From Pirellulales bacterium (lineage in GTDB: Bacteria; Planctomycetota; Planctomycetia; Pirellulales; DATAWG01), in assembly GCA_036267355.1 (NCBI GenBank), contig DATAWG010000050.1, positions 1 to 64,000 of the forward strand: a stretch of 64,000 nucleotides of DNA. The letters run 5' to 3'. Below, in pieces: positions 24,214 to 33,300 of this stretch. Under the pieces are notes generated by a model that was not told the origin of the DNA, made no database searches, and worked only from the letters and a program-made list of their open reading frames with translations. A program made the position numbers and the translations under genes. Each line of letters begins with the position of its first letter. Position 1 is the stretch's first letter.

Positions 24214-24990
24214 ATGTACGATGCAATCGTAATCTCTGATCTGCATCTAGGCAGCGACGTTTGCCAGGTCAAGCAATTGGTTCGCTTCTTGGATTCGATC
24301 AAGGACGATCTCGTCACCACGCGCGAACTAATCCTCAACGGCGATGTGTTCGATTCTTGGGATTTCCGCCGGCTGAAGAAAAACCATTGGAAAGTGCTTT
24401 CGATCATCCGTTCACTATCCGACCGCGTAAGGATCGTCTGGACCACCGGCAATCACGATGAGCCGGCCGATGCTTCCACGGTGGCCCATCTGATCGGCGC
24501 GGAAATCCTCGATCAATACATTCTCGAATCGGGCCATCGGCGAATCATGGTCTTCCACGGCCATATCTTCGACAGCTTTATCTCCGACCATCCGATCGTC
24601 ACCCACGTCGTCGACTTCTTCTATGGCTGGCTGCACAAGATCGACAAATCGTTCCGGCTCAGCAAATGGGCAAAGCATTCCAGCAAGACGTTTCTGCGCT
24701 GCTCGGCCAAGATCGAGACCGAAGCCAGAAAGTACGCGGCGAAATTCGGCTGCGACATCGTGCTTTGCGGCCACACCCATCTCGAACGCAGCAGCACGAT
24801 CGACGGCGTTTCATATTTCAATAGCGGCTCATGGTGCGAGACTCCATGCGTTTATCTCACAGTATTGGATGGTGCGGTCGAAGTGCACCACTACACCGAT
24901 GCGTCGAGCGCCGATGAAAGCCGACCGATGCACGTGCCGACCGAGGGGAGCCATCTCGAAAGCCAGGCCAGCTGTCTCGAAAGCGCTTGA
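24214..24990 (+). CDS. Metallophosphoesterase (LpxH / UDP-2,3-diacylglucosamine hydrolase-like)
   Basis: The 258-residue protein carries the full calcineurin-type metal site: SDLHLGSD (8-15), NGDVFDSW (42-49), TTGNHDE (77-83), then VFHGHIFD and GHTHLER with the last histidines. The D-x-H, G-D-x-F-D and G-N-H-D order with a G-H-T-H end is that of the LpxH/YbbF group. In that group LpxH hydrolyses UDP-2,3-diacylglucosamine in lipid A synthesis. The helix with WLHKIDKSFRLSKWAKHSSK fits the lipid-binding cap. Whether it is true LpxH or a related phosphodiesterase cannot be told here. The ATG at 24214 is the first after the upstream repeat. Confidence 0.82.
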   Translation: MYDAIVISDLHLGSDVCQVKQLVRFLDSIKDDLVTTRELILNGDVFDSWDFRRLKKNHWKVLSIIRSLSDRVRIVWTTGNHDEPADASTVAHLIGAEILDQYILESGHRRIMVFHGHIFDSFISDHPIVTHVVDFFYGWLHKIDKSFRLSKWAKHSSKTFLRCSAKIETEARKYAAKFGCDIVLCGHTHLERSSTIDGVSYFNSGSWCETPCVYLTVLDGAVEVHHYTDASSADESRPMHVPTEGSHLESQASCLESA

Positions 24991-25007
24991 GGTGGGAAGC
25001 ACTCACG

Positions 25008-25036
25008 GTGAGCGGCAAGGCGCTAGCCGCCGGTGT
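25008..25036 (+). repeat. Single arm of family E repeat
   Basis: CGGTGAGCGGCAAGGCGCTA followed by GCCGCCGGTG matches the family E arms at 20161-20226, 53921-53946 and 58858-58921. It lies upstream of the MFS gene start. Confidence 0.55.
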
Positions 25037-25124
25037 TGCATGCCAACGCCGCGGCTTGGGCATGGCGTTCTCTTGCGCCGTTTACTTGTTGTTAGCGCCG
25101 CGTCGAATCGCTACGCTTGCGAGC

Positions 25125-26516
25125 ATGACCGAGCGCCATGCCGTTTTTGCCCCAGGGTCGAGCCGCCGTCGGGCGATGCGATTGGGAATCGTTTCGGGGG
25201 TGCTCTGGTCGGTCGGCGCCGGATTGACCGGCGGCGAACTGATTCGCTATTTGGCTCTCGACCTCGGCGCCGCCGGCTTCTCGTTCGGCTTCATCTTGGC
25301 GATGCCGGCGCTGGCCGGGCTGTTGCGCATGGGCACGCCGGCCGTGATCCGCTGGACGGGCAGCGCCAAACGGGCATGTCTTGCGGCGCACGCGGCCGCT
25401 TCGACGCTGCTCTTATTGTTGTTGCCGGCGGTCGGCCAGGTCGAACGGCCTTCGGCCGTCGTGTCGCTGGTTGGCTTGCTATGCGCGACCCATGTGCTGA
25501 GCGCGGTGGGCATTGCCGCCTATTGGACATGGTGGGGAGACATCGTGCCGCGGCGAATCCGCGGTCGCTATTTCGGCCGAGTGCAGATCTGGCAATTGAT
25601 CGCGCTGATCCCGACGCTTTGGGCGTTCGGCCGATTTACCGATCTTTGGCTCGCGCGGCATGCGCGCAGCCCGTGGTCGACCTATTTGCAGGGCTACGCG
25701 ATTCCAAACGGCATCGGTGCCGGCTTGCTGCTCTTATCGCTCGTGCCGCTGGCCCTCGTTCCCGCCACGCGGAGCTTGCCGCGCAGCCGGTTCGATCGCT
25801 GGTCGTCGCTGTGGCTGCCGCTAACGGATCGACGATTTCGCCGGTTCTTGATTTTCCACGGCTGGTTTTCGATGGCCAATGGTTTGACGCAAGCCGCACA
25901 AACGATTTTCGGCAAACTCGTGCTGCATCTGGGCGTCGGCGACATGGCCCTGATGGGCAACACGATGCGCGGCGGACAGATCGCCTACACGGGCTGGGCG
26001 GGGCCGTTCAGCGATCGCTTCGGCAATCGGCCGGTGCTCGTTCTCAGTCAGTGGTTCGTCGGATTGGCGATGCTATTTTATCTGTTCGCGTCGCCGGGGC
26101 CGGCATGGCGAGTGTGGCTGCCAATCGGGGCTTATATCTGTTGGTCGGCCTATGCGGGGCACAACGTCTGCTTGCCGAATCTGGCATTGAAGCTTGCGCC
26201 CGACGAGCATCGGGCCGCCTATCTGGCAGCCCACGAAGCGGTCGGCGCGGTTGCCTATGCCATGGCGAGCGGGATCAGCGGGTTTCTGGCGATCCGCACG
26301 GTCGAGTATGCCGAAGCAGTTTGGCAGCTTCACGGAGCGGCTTCCTACGCGCCGATTTTCCTGGCTGGGCTGGCGCTGCGGTTGGCGGGCGTCGTCTTCG
26401 CGGCCAAGATCCGCGAGCCCGCCAGCCGATCGTGGGGCGATATTTTGCGAACCTGGACCGCCCGGCCGTCAGCGAATCCCGAGCCCGTATCGTTGGCCGC
26501 GCGAGCAAAGGAGTAA
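25125..26516 (+). CDS. Major facilitator superfamily transporter
   Basis: The 463-residue product has about 11-12 hydrophobic helices, such as LIRYLALDLGAAGFSFGFIL, STLLLLLLPAVGQ and NGIGAGLLLLSLVPLALVPA. The cytoplasmic loop R-R-I-R-G-R-Y-F-G-R between helices and the second-half motif WAGPFSDRFGNRPVLVL match the MFS G-x-x-x-D-R-x-G-R-R signature. The substrate is not evident. The start at 25125 is an estimate; the frame is open to 24987 and an upstream ATG at 25062 would add residues with no clear purpose. It follows the metallophosphoesterase on the same strand. Confidence 0.8.
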   Translation: MTERHAVFAPGSSRRRAMRLGIVSGVLWSVGAGLTGGELIRYLALDLGAAGFSFGFILAMPALAGLLRMGTPAVIRWTGSAKRACLAAHAAASTLLLLLLPAVGQVERPSAVVSLVGLLCATHVLSAVGIAAYWTWWGDIVPRRIRGRYFGRVQIWQLIALIPTLWAFGRFTDLWLARHARSPWSTYLQGYAIPNGIGAGLLLLSLVPLALVPATRSLPRSRFDRWSSLWLPLTDRRFRRFLIFHGWFSMANGLTQAAQTIFGKLVLHLGVGDMALMGNTMRGGQIAYTGWAGPFSDRFGNRPVLVLSQWFVGLAMLFYLFASPGPAWRVWLPIGAYICWSAYAGHNVCLPNLALKLAPDEHRAAYLAAHEAVGAVAYAMASGISGFLAIRTVEYAEAVWQLHGAASYAPIFLAGLALRLAGVVFAAKIREPASRSWGDILRTWTARPSANPEPVSLAARAKE

Positions 26517-26518
26517 AA

Positions 26519-26622
26519 CCACGGATCACACGGATGACACGGATTCAGGAACACGAGGGCCACATAGCCGCAGCTTGCTGGGGCGAGCTCTCCTTATCCG
26601 TGTAATCCGTGTGGATCCGTGG
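26519..26622. repeat. Inverted repeat of CCACGGATCACACGGAT type
   Basis: The arm CCACGGATCACACGGATGAC plus ACGGATT (26519-26545) is the near-perfect inverse of ATCCGTGTAATCCGTGTGGA plus TCCGTGG (26596-26622), with 50 unrelated bases between. It sits after the MFS stop codon and before a second hairpin. Confidence 0.75.
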
Positions 26623-26657
26623 GTTGTTGGTCTGGCTTTTGGAACCAAATAAAACGA

Positions 26658-26687
26658 CCGCGGCGGCTCAAATCTGAGCCGCCGCGG
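26658..26687. terminator. Bidirectional hairpin between convergent genes
   Basis: CCGCGGCGGCTCA (26658-26670) and TGAGCCGCCGCGG (26675-26687) form a perfect 13-bp stem with an AATC loop. It lies between the MFS gene (plus) and the DUF1080 gene (minus), as expected for a shared terminator, although no strong T-run follows. Confidence 0.65.
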
Positions 26688-26699
26688 CCAATAGATCAA

Positions 26700-27157
26700 A
26701 CCCCTCTTCGATTGCGACGGTGGAGTCGCTGCGAGAAAAGCGCGGATCGGCCGTGCTTCTGCACTGGCGTACGTTGATCCGGGCCTACGCGGTTTGGGTT
26801 GGCACCTCCGACGGAATGCTTGAAGAGAGGGTTTGGTTTCTCAAGGCAAATTTGAACGCACGAACTCAAAAAACCGTTCCGAATACTGCCGACGCTACCA
26901 TCTTGCTGGCGATTTACATCGGCAAGAACTACACCTCAATCTTAATCCAAAAAACGGCTCTCGGCATTAGCCGGGGAAAAATTTCTCGAAACGCTTCGCC
27001 TTCCCGTTCACGACCGAACACCCCCTTAAAATGCAACTCTTATGCCGAGCCAATTACTGCCAATTTCGACAAACCAGTTTTGGCGATCAACCGCTCTTGC
27101 CTTTTTTCAAACCCCTCACCCTGCCCTCTCCCGCAAGGGGAGAGAGGAACTGCGGCC
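26700..27157. other. AT-richer stretch without recognisable gene; family A remnant at its end
   Basis: Base composition here (26800-27060) is visibly poorer in GC than the neighbours. An open plus frame at 26720-27220 (166 codons) lacks coding character and runs through the repeat, so I reject it. At 27078-27150 one half of a family A repeat is present (TTTTTCAAACCCCTCACCCT and CTCTCCCGCAAGGGG), next to the end of the DUF1080 gene. Confidence 0.4.
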
Positions 27158-28168
27158 TTACTTCTTCTCCACGACCCAAATATTGCGAAACGCTTCCGGA
27201 TCGCCGCCGTGGTCTTGTAGATAAATCGGGCCGCTGACGACCGTGTCGCCCTTCGCCGGCGTTTCGTTGCCGATCTGACCGGGCGTGTTGTGCGGTATTT
27301 GCAAATTGTCGTGAACCACCACGCCGTTGTGCTTCACCGTCACGCGGGCATCGGCCGTCTTCTTGCCATGCTCGTCGCAGCGGGCGGCGGTGAAATCGAT
27401 GTCGTAGGTCTGCCACGAGAGCGGAGGAAAGCTCATGTTGATCGACTCCGGCGCGATCGAATAGAGCGCCCCGCAATCGCCGCCGTCGCCCACCGCGCCA
27501 AACGAATCGAGTACTTGCACTTCGTAGCGGTCCTGCAGATACACGCCGCTGTTGCCACGGGCTTGGCCGCGAGCGTCGGGCATGAAGGGGCAGCGGAATT
27601 CGACGTGCAGCGTGAAATCCTTGAAGCTCTGCTTGCTCGTCGGGCCGATGCCCAGCAGATCTCCTTCGACGATCTTGCCGTGATGCCAGGCAGCGGTGTT
27701 CTTGCCGTCGAACAGCACGATCGCGCCGGCCGGGGCGGCCGCGCCAAGCGTGGGGCTTTTGCGTTCGATTTTCTTCAGCTCGCCGAGTGTGTCGCCGCTC
27801 GTGTCGCTAATCGTCATCGTGTCGCCCTGGATTTTGGCTTTCCAAGCGCTGCCGGTCAGTTCCGTCTTGTCGCCTTCGGTTTGCCCCTTGGCCTTGTCTT
27901 CCTTGTCGCCATGTTTCCAGCCGTCGCCGGGCAAGCCGCCGTGAAAGAGGGTTGCTTGAAATTCGTGCTTTCCGAGCGCCATGACCTGCACGCCCACCGG
28001 TTTTTCTTCGCCCGCGACTTTCATTTTGCCGACGTATTCGCCTTGCACGGCAAAATCGGGTCCGGCCTTGGCCGGATCGGTGAATGCGGGCTCGCCGTGA
28101 CCGCTAGCGATGCTCGCCAGGCCGGCAACCAACAATAGCGACGCGAAACCGACGATGCGCGTTTTCAT
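27158..28168 (-). CDS. Secreted DUF1080 (3-keto-disaccharide hydrolase-like) protein
   Basis: The 336-residue product has a signal peptide (1-23, ending ASG-HG). An N-terminal region (25-145) has GEYVGKMKVAGEEKPVGVQV. The DUF1080 jelly-roll follows from about residue 147: AIVLFDGKNTAAWH, FTLHVEFRCPF, RGNSGVYLQDRYEVQVLDSF, and a final GPIYLQDHGGDPEAFRNIWV. DUF1080 domains are concanavalin-like folds linked to cleavage of 3-keto sugars and other glycans, and they are very numerous in planctomycetes. The ATG at 28168 directly opens the signal peptide. It is the only gene between a hairpin terminator and a small membrane gene. Confidence 0.87.
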   Translation of the reverse strand: MKTRIVGFASLLLVAGLASIASGHGEPAFTDPAKAGPDFAVQGEYVGKMKVAGEEKPVGVQVMALGKHEFQATLFHGGLPGDGWKHGDKEDKAKGQTEGDKTELTGSAWKAKIQGDTMTISDTSGDTLGELKKIERKSPTLGAAAPAGAIVLFDGKNTAAWHHGKIVEGDLLGIGPTSKQSFKDFTLHVEFRCPFMPDARGQARGNSGVYLQDRYEVQVLDSFGAVGDGGDCGALYSIAPESINMSFPPLSWQTYDIDFTAARCDEHGKKTADARVTVKHNGVVVHDNLQIPHNTPGQIGNETPAKGDTVVSGPIYLQDHGGDPEAFRNIWVVEKK

Positions 28169-28313
28169 GGAACACGTCTCCGGAGCGACAAAAGGGGCGG
28201 GAAAAATTGGGGTGGGACGCAACACGGCGTCATTGTGATTCAGCCGACCGCCGTTCGCAAGCGGCTACGAAGGCGGGTAGTGGCTGAAAGTCGTGTGCAG
28301 GGCGTTTTTGCAA

Positions 28314-28502
28314 TCAGAGCGTCTTGGGTGGCCGCTTAAAGAGCGGCGAGAGTGCCACCATCCACGCGATGATCGCTCCCACGGCGAATTGGCCTGCATC
28401 GTGGGCGTTGCCGGCGCGATAGGACTGCCACGCGACAAAGGCGCACGGCGCTCCGCAGATAAAAACAAAACCGCTCAGCACTGGCTTGTAACTGGTGAGC
28501 AT
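28314..28502 (-). CDS. Small two-helix membrane protein
   Basis: A 62-codon frame reads MLTSYKPVLSGFVFICGAPC and continues AFVAW, a loop YRAGNAHDAGQ, then FAVGAIIAWMVALSPLFKRP. It would be an inner-membrane hairpin with short soluble ends. A perfect TATAAT on the minus strand (28514-28509) ends six bases before the ATG at 28502, so the message may start at the A of the start codon (leaderless). No homologue is known to me. It is small, but the hydrophobic pattern and promoter make it credible. The longer frame to 28592 has no better start. Confidence 0.55.
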   Translation of the reverse strand: MLTSYKPVLSGFVFICGAPCAFVAWQSYRAGNAHDAGQFAVGAIIAWMVALSPLFKRPPKTL

Positions 28503-28508
28503 GGCCGC

Positions 28509-28514
28509 ATTATA
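28509..28514 (-). promoter_or_regulatory. TATAAT -10 box immediately before a start codon
   Basis: On the minus strand TATAAT is followed by GCGGCC and then the ATG at 28502. The -35 position (CCGCCG) is not a consensus. The spacing predicts a leaderless transcript for the gene at 28314-28502. Confidence 0.4.
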
Positions 28515-28659
28515 GCAGCGCAGGGGAAGGCCGGCGGGGATGGCAGGGCGGGGAGAAATCATTCTTTGGGCTCGTCCAAGAATTCCAGCCAATCTGCGAC
28601 AACCGAATGCTCGCGCGGAGACGCACGGGACGCGGAACGAGTCCGCTGCCGATCGCCAC

Positions 28660-29895
28660 TTACATCTTCGGCCCGAGCACGCTGGTGAGATGGTGGATCG
28701 TGCCGGCGATCGCGCCGTGCAGCTTGCTGTCGGTGGCGCGCAAGATTTTGCAGCCGGCCAGCAGCGGGCCCAAGGCTCGGCGGCGCACCCGCTCCAACAG
28801 TGCGTCGAACAAATCGTCGCGGATGTCGAACATCCGGCTGCGCACGAAAACCGCGGCCGGGTTGAAGATATTCACGAGTGTCGCAATCGCGATCCCCAGG
28901 TATTCCAGCGTGCGATCGATCTCGGCGCTAATCTTTGCTCGCCGAGATTCCGAGGTTGAATCGGATTCCTCGGACCGCAACATTTGGACCACGCGCTCGA
29001 TATCCATCTTCTCGCCGAGTTGCTCGGAAACAGCTTCGGCAAAAGCGACATCCGTGGCCAAGGTTTCCAGGCAACCGATATTGCCGCATCCACAGCGGCG
29101 GCCCTTGGGATCCACGGTAACATGGCCGATTTCGCCGGCCAGGCCACTGTGCCCCGTCATGAGCCGGCCATCGTTCATCACGGCAGCGCCGAGGCCGCCG
29201 GTGGCATCGATGAACACGAAATCGTCGATGCCCTTCGCTTGCCCAAAGGCTCGCTCGGCCAGGCACAGGCCATGCGTGTCGTGCAACAGGATCGTTTGCA
29301 CGCCAAGACGCTTTTGCAGATCCTCGGCAAACGTGTGTTGCTCCAGCAGGTGCAGATTCGAGGAGAGCAACACCTGCTGTTGCCGCCGGTCGATGAGCCC
29401 CGGAACGCTGATGCCGAGGGCCAGCGTGCCCGCTTTTTCGCCGCGCGGCGTCAATCTCCGGGCGTGCTTTACCAGGGCCTCGATCAAGGCCGGATAGCTG
29501 TCGGGCGTCGGGAAGCGATGCGTTTGGCTGTCGCGGAGCCGGCCGTCGAGCCCGGTGGCGGCAATGCAACATTCGTTCGCTTCGACCACCGCCCCCAGCA
29601 CGCGCACTCCGGCGTGGGCTAAGTGTAATACGCGAGCTGGCCGGCCGGGCGCGGGGGCCAGCACATCGCCCTCTTCCAGAAGCCGTGCGGCGATCAGCGA
29701 GCGGACCAATTTCGAGACCGTGGGCGGGCTGATGCCGGTCTGGCGCACGAGCCCGGCTCGGGAGAGCGAGCCTTTGGTTTGAATCGCTTCGAGGATTCGC
29801 CGCTCGTTCACGCGCCGCAAGAGATTGGGCGTGACTTGATTCGTCGGATGATTGCCGTCGCCGTGCATCGCCACAGGTGTTTTGAAGTTGTCCAT
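28660..29895 (-). CDS. ROK-family transcriptional regulator
   Basis: The 411-residue protein joins an N-terminal winged helix-turn-helix (residues 25-75, RRVNERRILEAIQTKGSLSR then GLVRQTGISPPTVSKLVRSL) to a sugar-kinase-like ROK domain. The domain shows FIDATGGLGAAVMNDGRLMTG, and the zinc site is complete: histidine 258 in GEIGHV and cysteines 268, 270 and 275 in CGCGNIGCLE. NagC/XylR-type proteins repress sugar-utilisation genes until bound by a sugar. At the kinase catalytic position the sequence has LLHDTHG (aspartate 206) rather than the usual N-D, in keeping with a regulator. No sugar operon is directly adjacent, so the target is unknown. Confidence 0.92.
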   Translation of the reverse strand: MDNFKTPVAMHGDGNHPTNQVTPNLLRRVNERRILEAIQTKGSLSRAGLVRQTGISPPTVSKLVRSLIAARLLEEGDVLAPAPGRPARVLHLAHAGVRVLGAVVEANECCIAATGLDGRLRDSQTHRFPTPDSYPALIEALVKHARRLTPRGEKAGTLALGISVPGLIDRRQQQVLLSSNLHLLEQHTFAEDLQKRLGVQTILLHDTHGLCLAERAFGQAKGIDDFVFIDATGGLGAAVMNDGRLMTGHSGLAGEIGHVTVDPKGRRCGCGNIGCLETLATDVAFAEAVSEQLGEKMDIERVVQMLRSEESDSTSESRRAKISAEIDRTLEYLGIAIATLVNIFNPAAVFVRSRMFDIRDDLFDALLERVRRRALGPLLAGCKILRATDSKLHGAIAGTIHHLTSVLGPKM

Positions 29896-30240
29896 AAAAC
29901 TCGGATTGTAGTTGCCATATCGCGTTTTTCTAGAGTAATTCTCGCTTTATTGTTTATAGGAACTGGACCAAGAAGGCAGGTATAAATGCCGTCATTCGGG
30001 CTCATTAGGCTGCCACGGAAGCGGCAATCCCGTGTCCGATGTGAGGCCGGTTCGCTGGTTCGCCACCAAGCGATTGGGTGATTTTCAACCGGACTAGCAC
30101 AGCGACGAAGAAAGTACGGCCCGACTCTCATTTTCATCGGCCTGAGTAGATGTCGCTCGTGCTGTTGCGACGGCTTACGCACGGTCGTTCGCCGTCGATG
30201 CGGCCCGCATCGCCGATCATCCGAGCCGGTGGTCGAATTT
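29896..30240. other. Intergenic region, no gene seen
   Basis: The stretch separates the ROK gene from the LtaS-like gene, both on the minus strand. The part next to the ROK start (29900-29985) is AT-rich and should hold its promoter, but I cannot pick a well-spaced -35/-10 pair. The rest shows no reading frame with coding character. Confidence 0.4.
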
Positions 30241-31998
30241 TTAGGGTGCTGCGTACGAGCGGCGAACCTGGGAGCGGATGTAGTTTGCCAGATCGAGCAG
30301 GGTGAGGCTTCCATCGCGCGCGACCGGCGAATTCCGCGTACGTTGCTGTGCCGCCAGATTTTCACCCACGACGTATACCCAGCAGGGTACGAAATGAGTC
30401 GTCCCGTGCCAATCCGCCACGATATTTCGGAATTTGATTCGCGATGTGTGGTCGCCGTAGATGACGACGGTTGTCCGAGGCGGCAACGTCATCATGTAAT
30501 CGCACAAGGTATGATCGAAGGAACGGAACGCGTTGCAATAGTTTTCTACTTCCGCGGTGGATTTCGGAAAGATTTCCTTCTCTGAATCGTGCAGGTTGTG
30601 CCAAGGCCAATGCGATGTCGTGGTGACAATGAATTGGCATATCGGCTTGGCGGGACGTCTCGAATCAGTCGGTTTTCGGATCAGGATGCTGGATACGCGG
30701 AATAGATCGGGATCGCGCACGCCAAAATCGTCGATCTCGACCGGATAGCGCGCGAGCAACTCTTCTTTGAAAAGTATTTCTTCAAAACCCATCTGCTCAT
30801 AGGGCCCGCGACGGCTGAACGTCGAGCCGGCGTCGCCCATCAAGCAAGTCGTTTGAAATCCAAATTGCTTCAGGAACCTGGGGAGTGCCCCATCGTATGG
30901 GAAATTCGGAATTTTGTAATTGATGCAATCCGGTGACGGCCATTGTGCATTCAGAATGCAAAAGTCGGCATCCGCGGAGCCGAAGCGTTTTGGCGATCGC
31001 ATGCGATAGAACAGAGATTGGTCTTTGAGCCTATCGAGAAAGGGCATGAGTTCCTTTCCATCGATCGTCTGGTCGACGGCTTCGAACCCAAGGCTCTCCA
31101 CCTGGATAATGATCAACCGGCTGGCGATCTTCAGCGGAACCTCCAGGTCGGTTAGCCGGTCGGAGGCCATGCGAGTTGTGTCGGTGGCCCGTTTCAAAAC
31201 GGCCGAATTATCCAGGTAGTACCATTCGGCCAGCCAGAGCTCAGTATAGCCGCGCCCGCGCGCAAACCGCGCCGGCGGCACAATCTCGCGAATTAGGCTC
31301 GGACGATCGTAACACGAGAACGCTGCCTGGAGGCCGACGTAGGCAACAAATAGCGCTGCGCTGGCGGCCAACGCGCGCCGGAGCTGAATTCGGGTGCCGC
31401 GCGCCGATCGCACGAGAAAGATCTTTGCCAACAGCGCCGCGCCGAACAAGACCGCGGCAAGCAATGGAATTGCCGTAATCGAGAACTTCGCAACGTCTCG
31501 CCCCTCTCGCCACTGATTCATCATGGTAAACAGCGACAATGGGATTCCAAAGTAGCTGTAATAGGCCACCAAGCCGAGATTGATGCCCAACGCTACCACT
31601 GCCATGACGATCATGCCCACGCGCGGAAGCAGAAGGGTGATTGCCCCCAACAAAAACAGATCGGAGAAGAAACGGGTGGCCCGCGCGACAAGGCTGAAGA
31701 GCGTACCGGGGTTATAGGCCAACGCGAATGTCGCCTCTTGGAGCAAAAACAACTCCACCGCGGAAAGCAGCACGAATCCCGCGCGCCCGCGAAACCATGT
31801 TGATCGAATCACAGGGCTGAGCAATCGCGGTTGCCAAAAACGAGGGCCCTGATCCATTGTAGGAGCGGAGATGCCGGCGCTCGCGTCGCTCGGAGGATCG
31901 GTACCTTGTTCAGCGCTTGATACTGCGGCTGATTGGAATGCATGCACGTCGTTTTTTCCTGGCGGGGCGGGGGCAAAGCCTCCCAAATGGCCCTCCAT
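30241..31998 (-). CDS. LtaS-like / sulfatase-superfamily membrane phosphotransferase
   Basis: The 585-residue protein has about five N-terminal membrane helices (70-225, including FVLLSAVELFLLQEATFALA and VGMIVMAVVALGINLGLVAY) and a periplasmic alkaline-phosphatase-fold domain. Family landmarks are IIIQVESLGFEAVD with glutamate 301, the nucleophile region RFGSADADFCIL (338-349), and VVIYGDHTS with metal ligands. Lipoteichoic acid synthases and relatives move glycerol- or ethanolamine-phosphate onto lipids or glycans. The residue at the nucleophile position appears to be serine 341 rather than the threonine usual in LtaS. The start could also be the methionine at residue 48. The substrate is unknown. 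Confidence 0.75.
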   Translation of the reverse strand: MEGHLGGFAPAPPGKNDVHAFQSAAVSSAEQGTDPPSDASAGISAPTMDQGPRFWQPRLLSPVIRSTWFRGRAGFVLLSAVELFLLQEATFALAYNPGTLFSLVARATRFFSDLFLLGAITLLLPRVGMIVMAVVALGINLGLVAYYSYFGIPLSLFTMMNQWREGRDVAKFSITAIPLLAAVLFGAALLAKIFLVRSARGTRIQLRRALAASAALFVAYVGLQAAFSCYDRPSLIREIVPPARFARGRGYTELWLAEWYYLDNSAVLKRATDTTRMASDRLTDLEVPLKIASRLIIIQVESLGFEAVDQTIDGKELMPFLDRLKDQSLFYRMRSPKRFGSADADFCILNAQWPSPDCINYKIPNFPYDGALPRFLKQFGFQTTCLMGDAGSTFSRRGPYEQMGFEEILFKEELLARYPVEIDDFGVRDPDLFRVSSILIRKPTDSRRPAKPICQFIVTTTSHWPWHNLHDSEKEIFPKSTAEVENYCNAFRSFDHTLCDYMMTLPPRTTVVIYGDHTSRIKFRNIVADWHGTTHFVPCWVYVVGENLAAQQRTRNSPVARDGSLTLLDLANYIRSQVRRSYAAP

Positions 31999-32246
31999 TT
32001 GGATGGTTTTGCCCCCCTAACGTAATTTACCTGGAATGGTCGCATATTTCAAACAATTCGAGAGCGTACCGCAGCTGTATGTGGCGATCGATGCAATCGC
32101 GAGAACAAAGTGGCCGGCGCGGCCGAAGTGTTGGCAGAGTCATTGCTTGGGTCTATCATGCATCGACTTTGAAAGGCCTCCCGGCGAGAATCGCTTGATC
32201 GCGCCCGAACGAAAGCCTGCACCACAGATCGAAAGGACGAACAGCC

Positions 32247-33119
32247 ATGCACGATGAGCCTCACAGCGTTTTGCCGAAAACCGATTTCACGCGGCGTGGA
32301 TTTGTTGTCACGACGTTGGCCGCCGGATTCGCCGCGGCGATCCAGCCCGTATCTGCGGAAACCATTTCGACGAGTGCGGCCGGCCTGGAAGCCGGCGAGG
32401 TGAAGATTCCCGCCACGGGTGGCGAAATGCCAGCCTACCGCGCCATGCCGTCGGCTGGGGGGCCGTTACCCGTGGTGCTCGTGGTCGAAGAAATCTTCGG
32501 CGTGCACGAGCACATCAAGGATATTTGCCGGCGATTCGCAAAGCTCGGCTACATGGCCGTCGCGCCGGAACTATTCGCCCGGCAAGGCGATGTGTCGAAG
32601 ATCAAGGAGATTGGCGACATCGTGTCCAAGGTGGTGTCGAAAGTGCCCGACGCCCAGGTGATGTCCGATCTCGATGCAACCGTCCGTTGGGCCAAAGAGG
32701 GCGGCAAAGGAAACACCGACAAGCTAAGCATTACCGGCTTTTGTTGGGGCGGCCGGATCGTTTGGCTGTATGCGGCCCACAATCCGAAACTGAAGGCCGG
32801 CGTTGCATGGTATGGCCCGCTGGTGGGCAAGCCGGATGAATTGCATCCCAAAACGGCGGTCGAATTGGCAGCGCAGTTGAAAGCGCCAGTGCTTGGCCTC
32901 TATGGCGGCGCCGATACGCATATCACTGCCGAACACGTCGAGCAGATGCGCAAAGCCCTTCAGGATGCCAATCGGCCTGGCGAGATCGTCGTTTATCCCG
33001 GCGCGCCGCACGGCTTCAATGCCGACTACCGACCGAGCTACCACAAAGAAGCCGCCGAAGATGGCTGGAAGCGCCTGCAGGCATGGTTCAAGAAATACGG
33101 CGCGGCCCCGTCGGCATAG
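32247..33119 (+). CDS. Dienelactone-hydrolase-family protein with Tat signal
   Basis: The N-terminus carries a twin-arginine signal, [19 protein letters not shown] (arginines 16-17), so the folded protein is probably exported by the Tat system. The 290-residue product has the DLH layout: [19 protein letters not shown], the nucleophile elbow GFCWGG with cysteine 166, an aspartate in YGGADTHIT (about 218) and a histidine in GAPHGFN (about 254). This cysteine-aspartate-histidine triad is typical of the family, whose members hydrolyse dienelactones or other small esters. The natural substrate cannot be inferred. An aldo/keto reductase follows 181 bases downstream. Confidence 0.88.
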   Translation: MHDEPHSVLPKTDFTRRGFVVTTLAAGFAAAIQPVSAETISTSAAGLEAGEVKIPATGGEMPAYRAMPSAGGPLPVVLVVEEIFGVHEHIKDICRRFAKLGYMAVAPELFARQGDVSKIKEIGDIVSKVVSKVPDAQVMSDLDATVRWAKEGGKGNTDKLSITGFCWGGRIVWLYAAHNPKLKAGVAWYGPLVGKPDELHPKTAVELAAQLKAPVLGLYGGADTHITAEHVEQMRKALQDANRPGEIVVYPGAPHGFNADYRPSYHKEAAEDGWKRLQAWFKKYGAAPSA

Positions 33120-33300
33120 GAATTGCCGAAAATCGTCGAAACGTGACGCCGACATCGAATTGCTGGGTGCCACGCCCACTGCCTCGGCGCGGGCCTGTAG
33201 AATGTCGGGCAGTCGACCAAAACATGCCCACGCAAAGCCGTGGGCATGGCGTCCGGCGGCGGTTCGTGGATCAACTTCGTTCGACACAACGGTGATCGCC

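Noticed and set aside
26720-27220. 166-codon plus-strand frame
   Set aside because: It lacks coding bias, runs through a family A repeat and overlaps the end of the DUF1080 gene.
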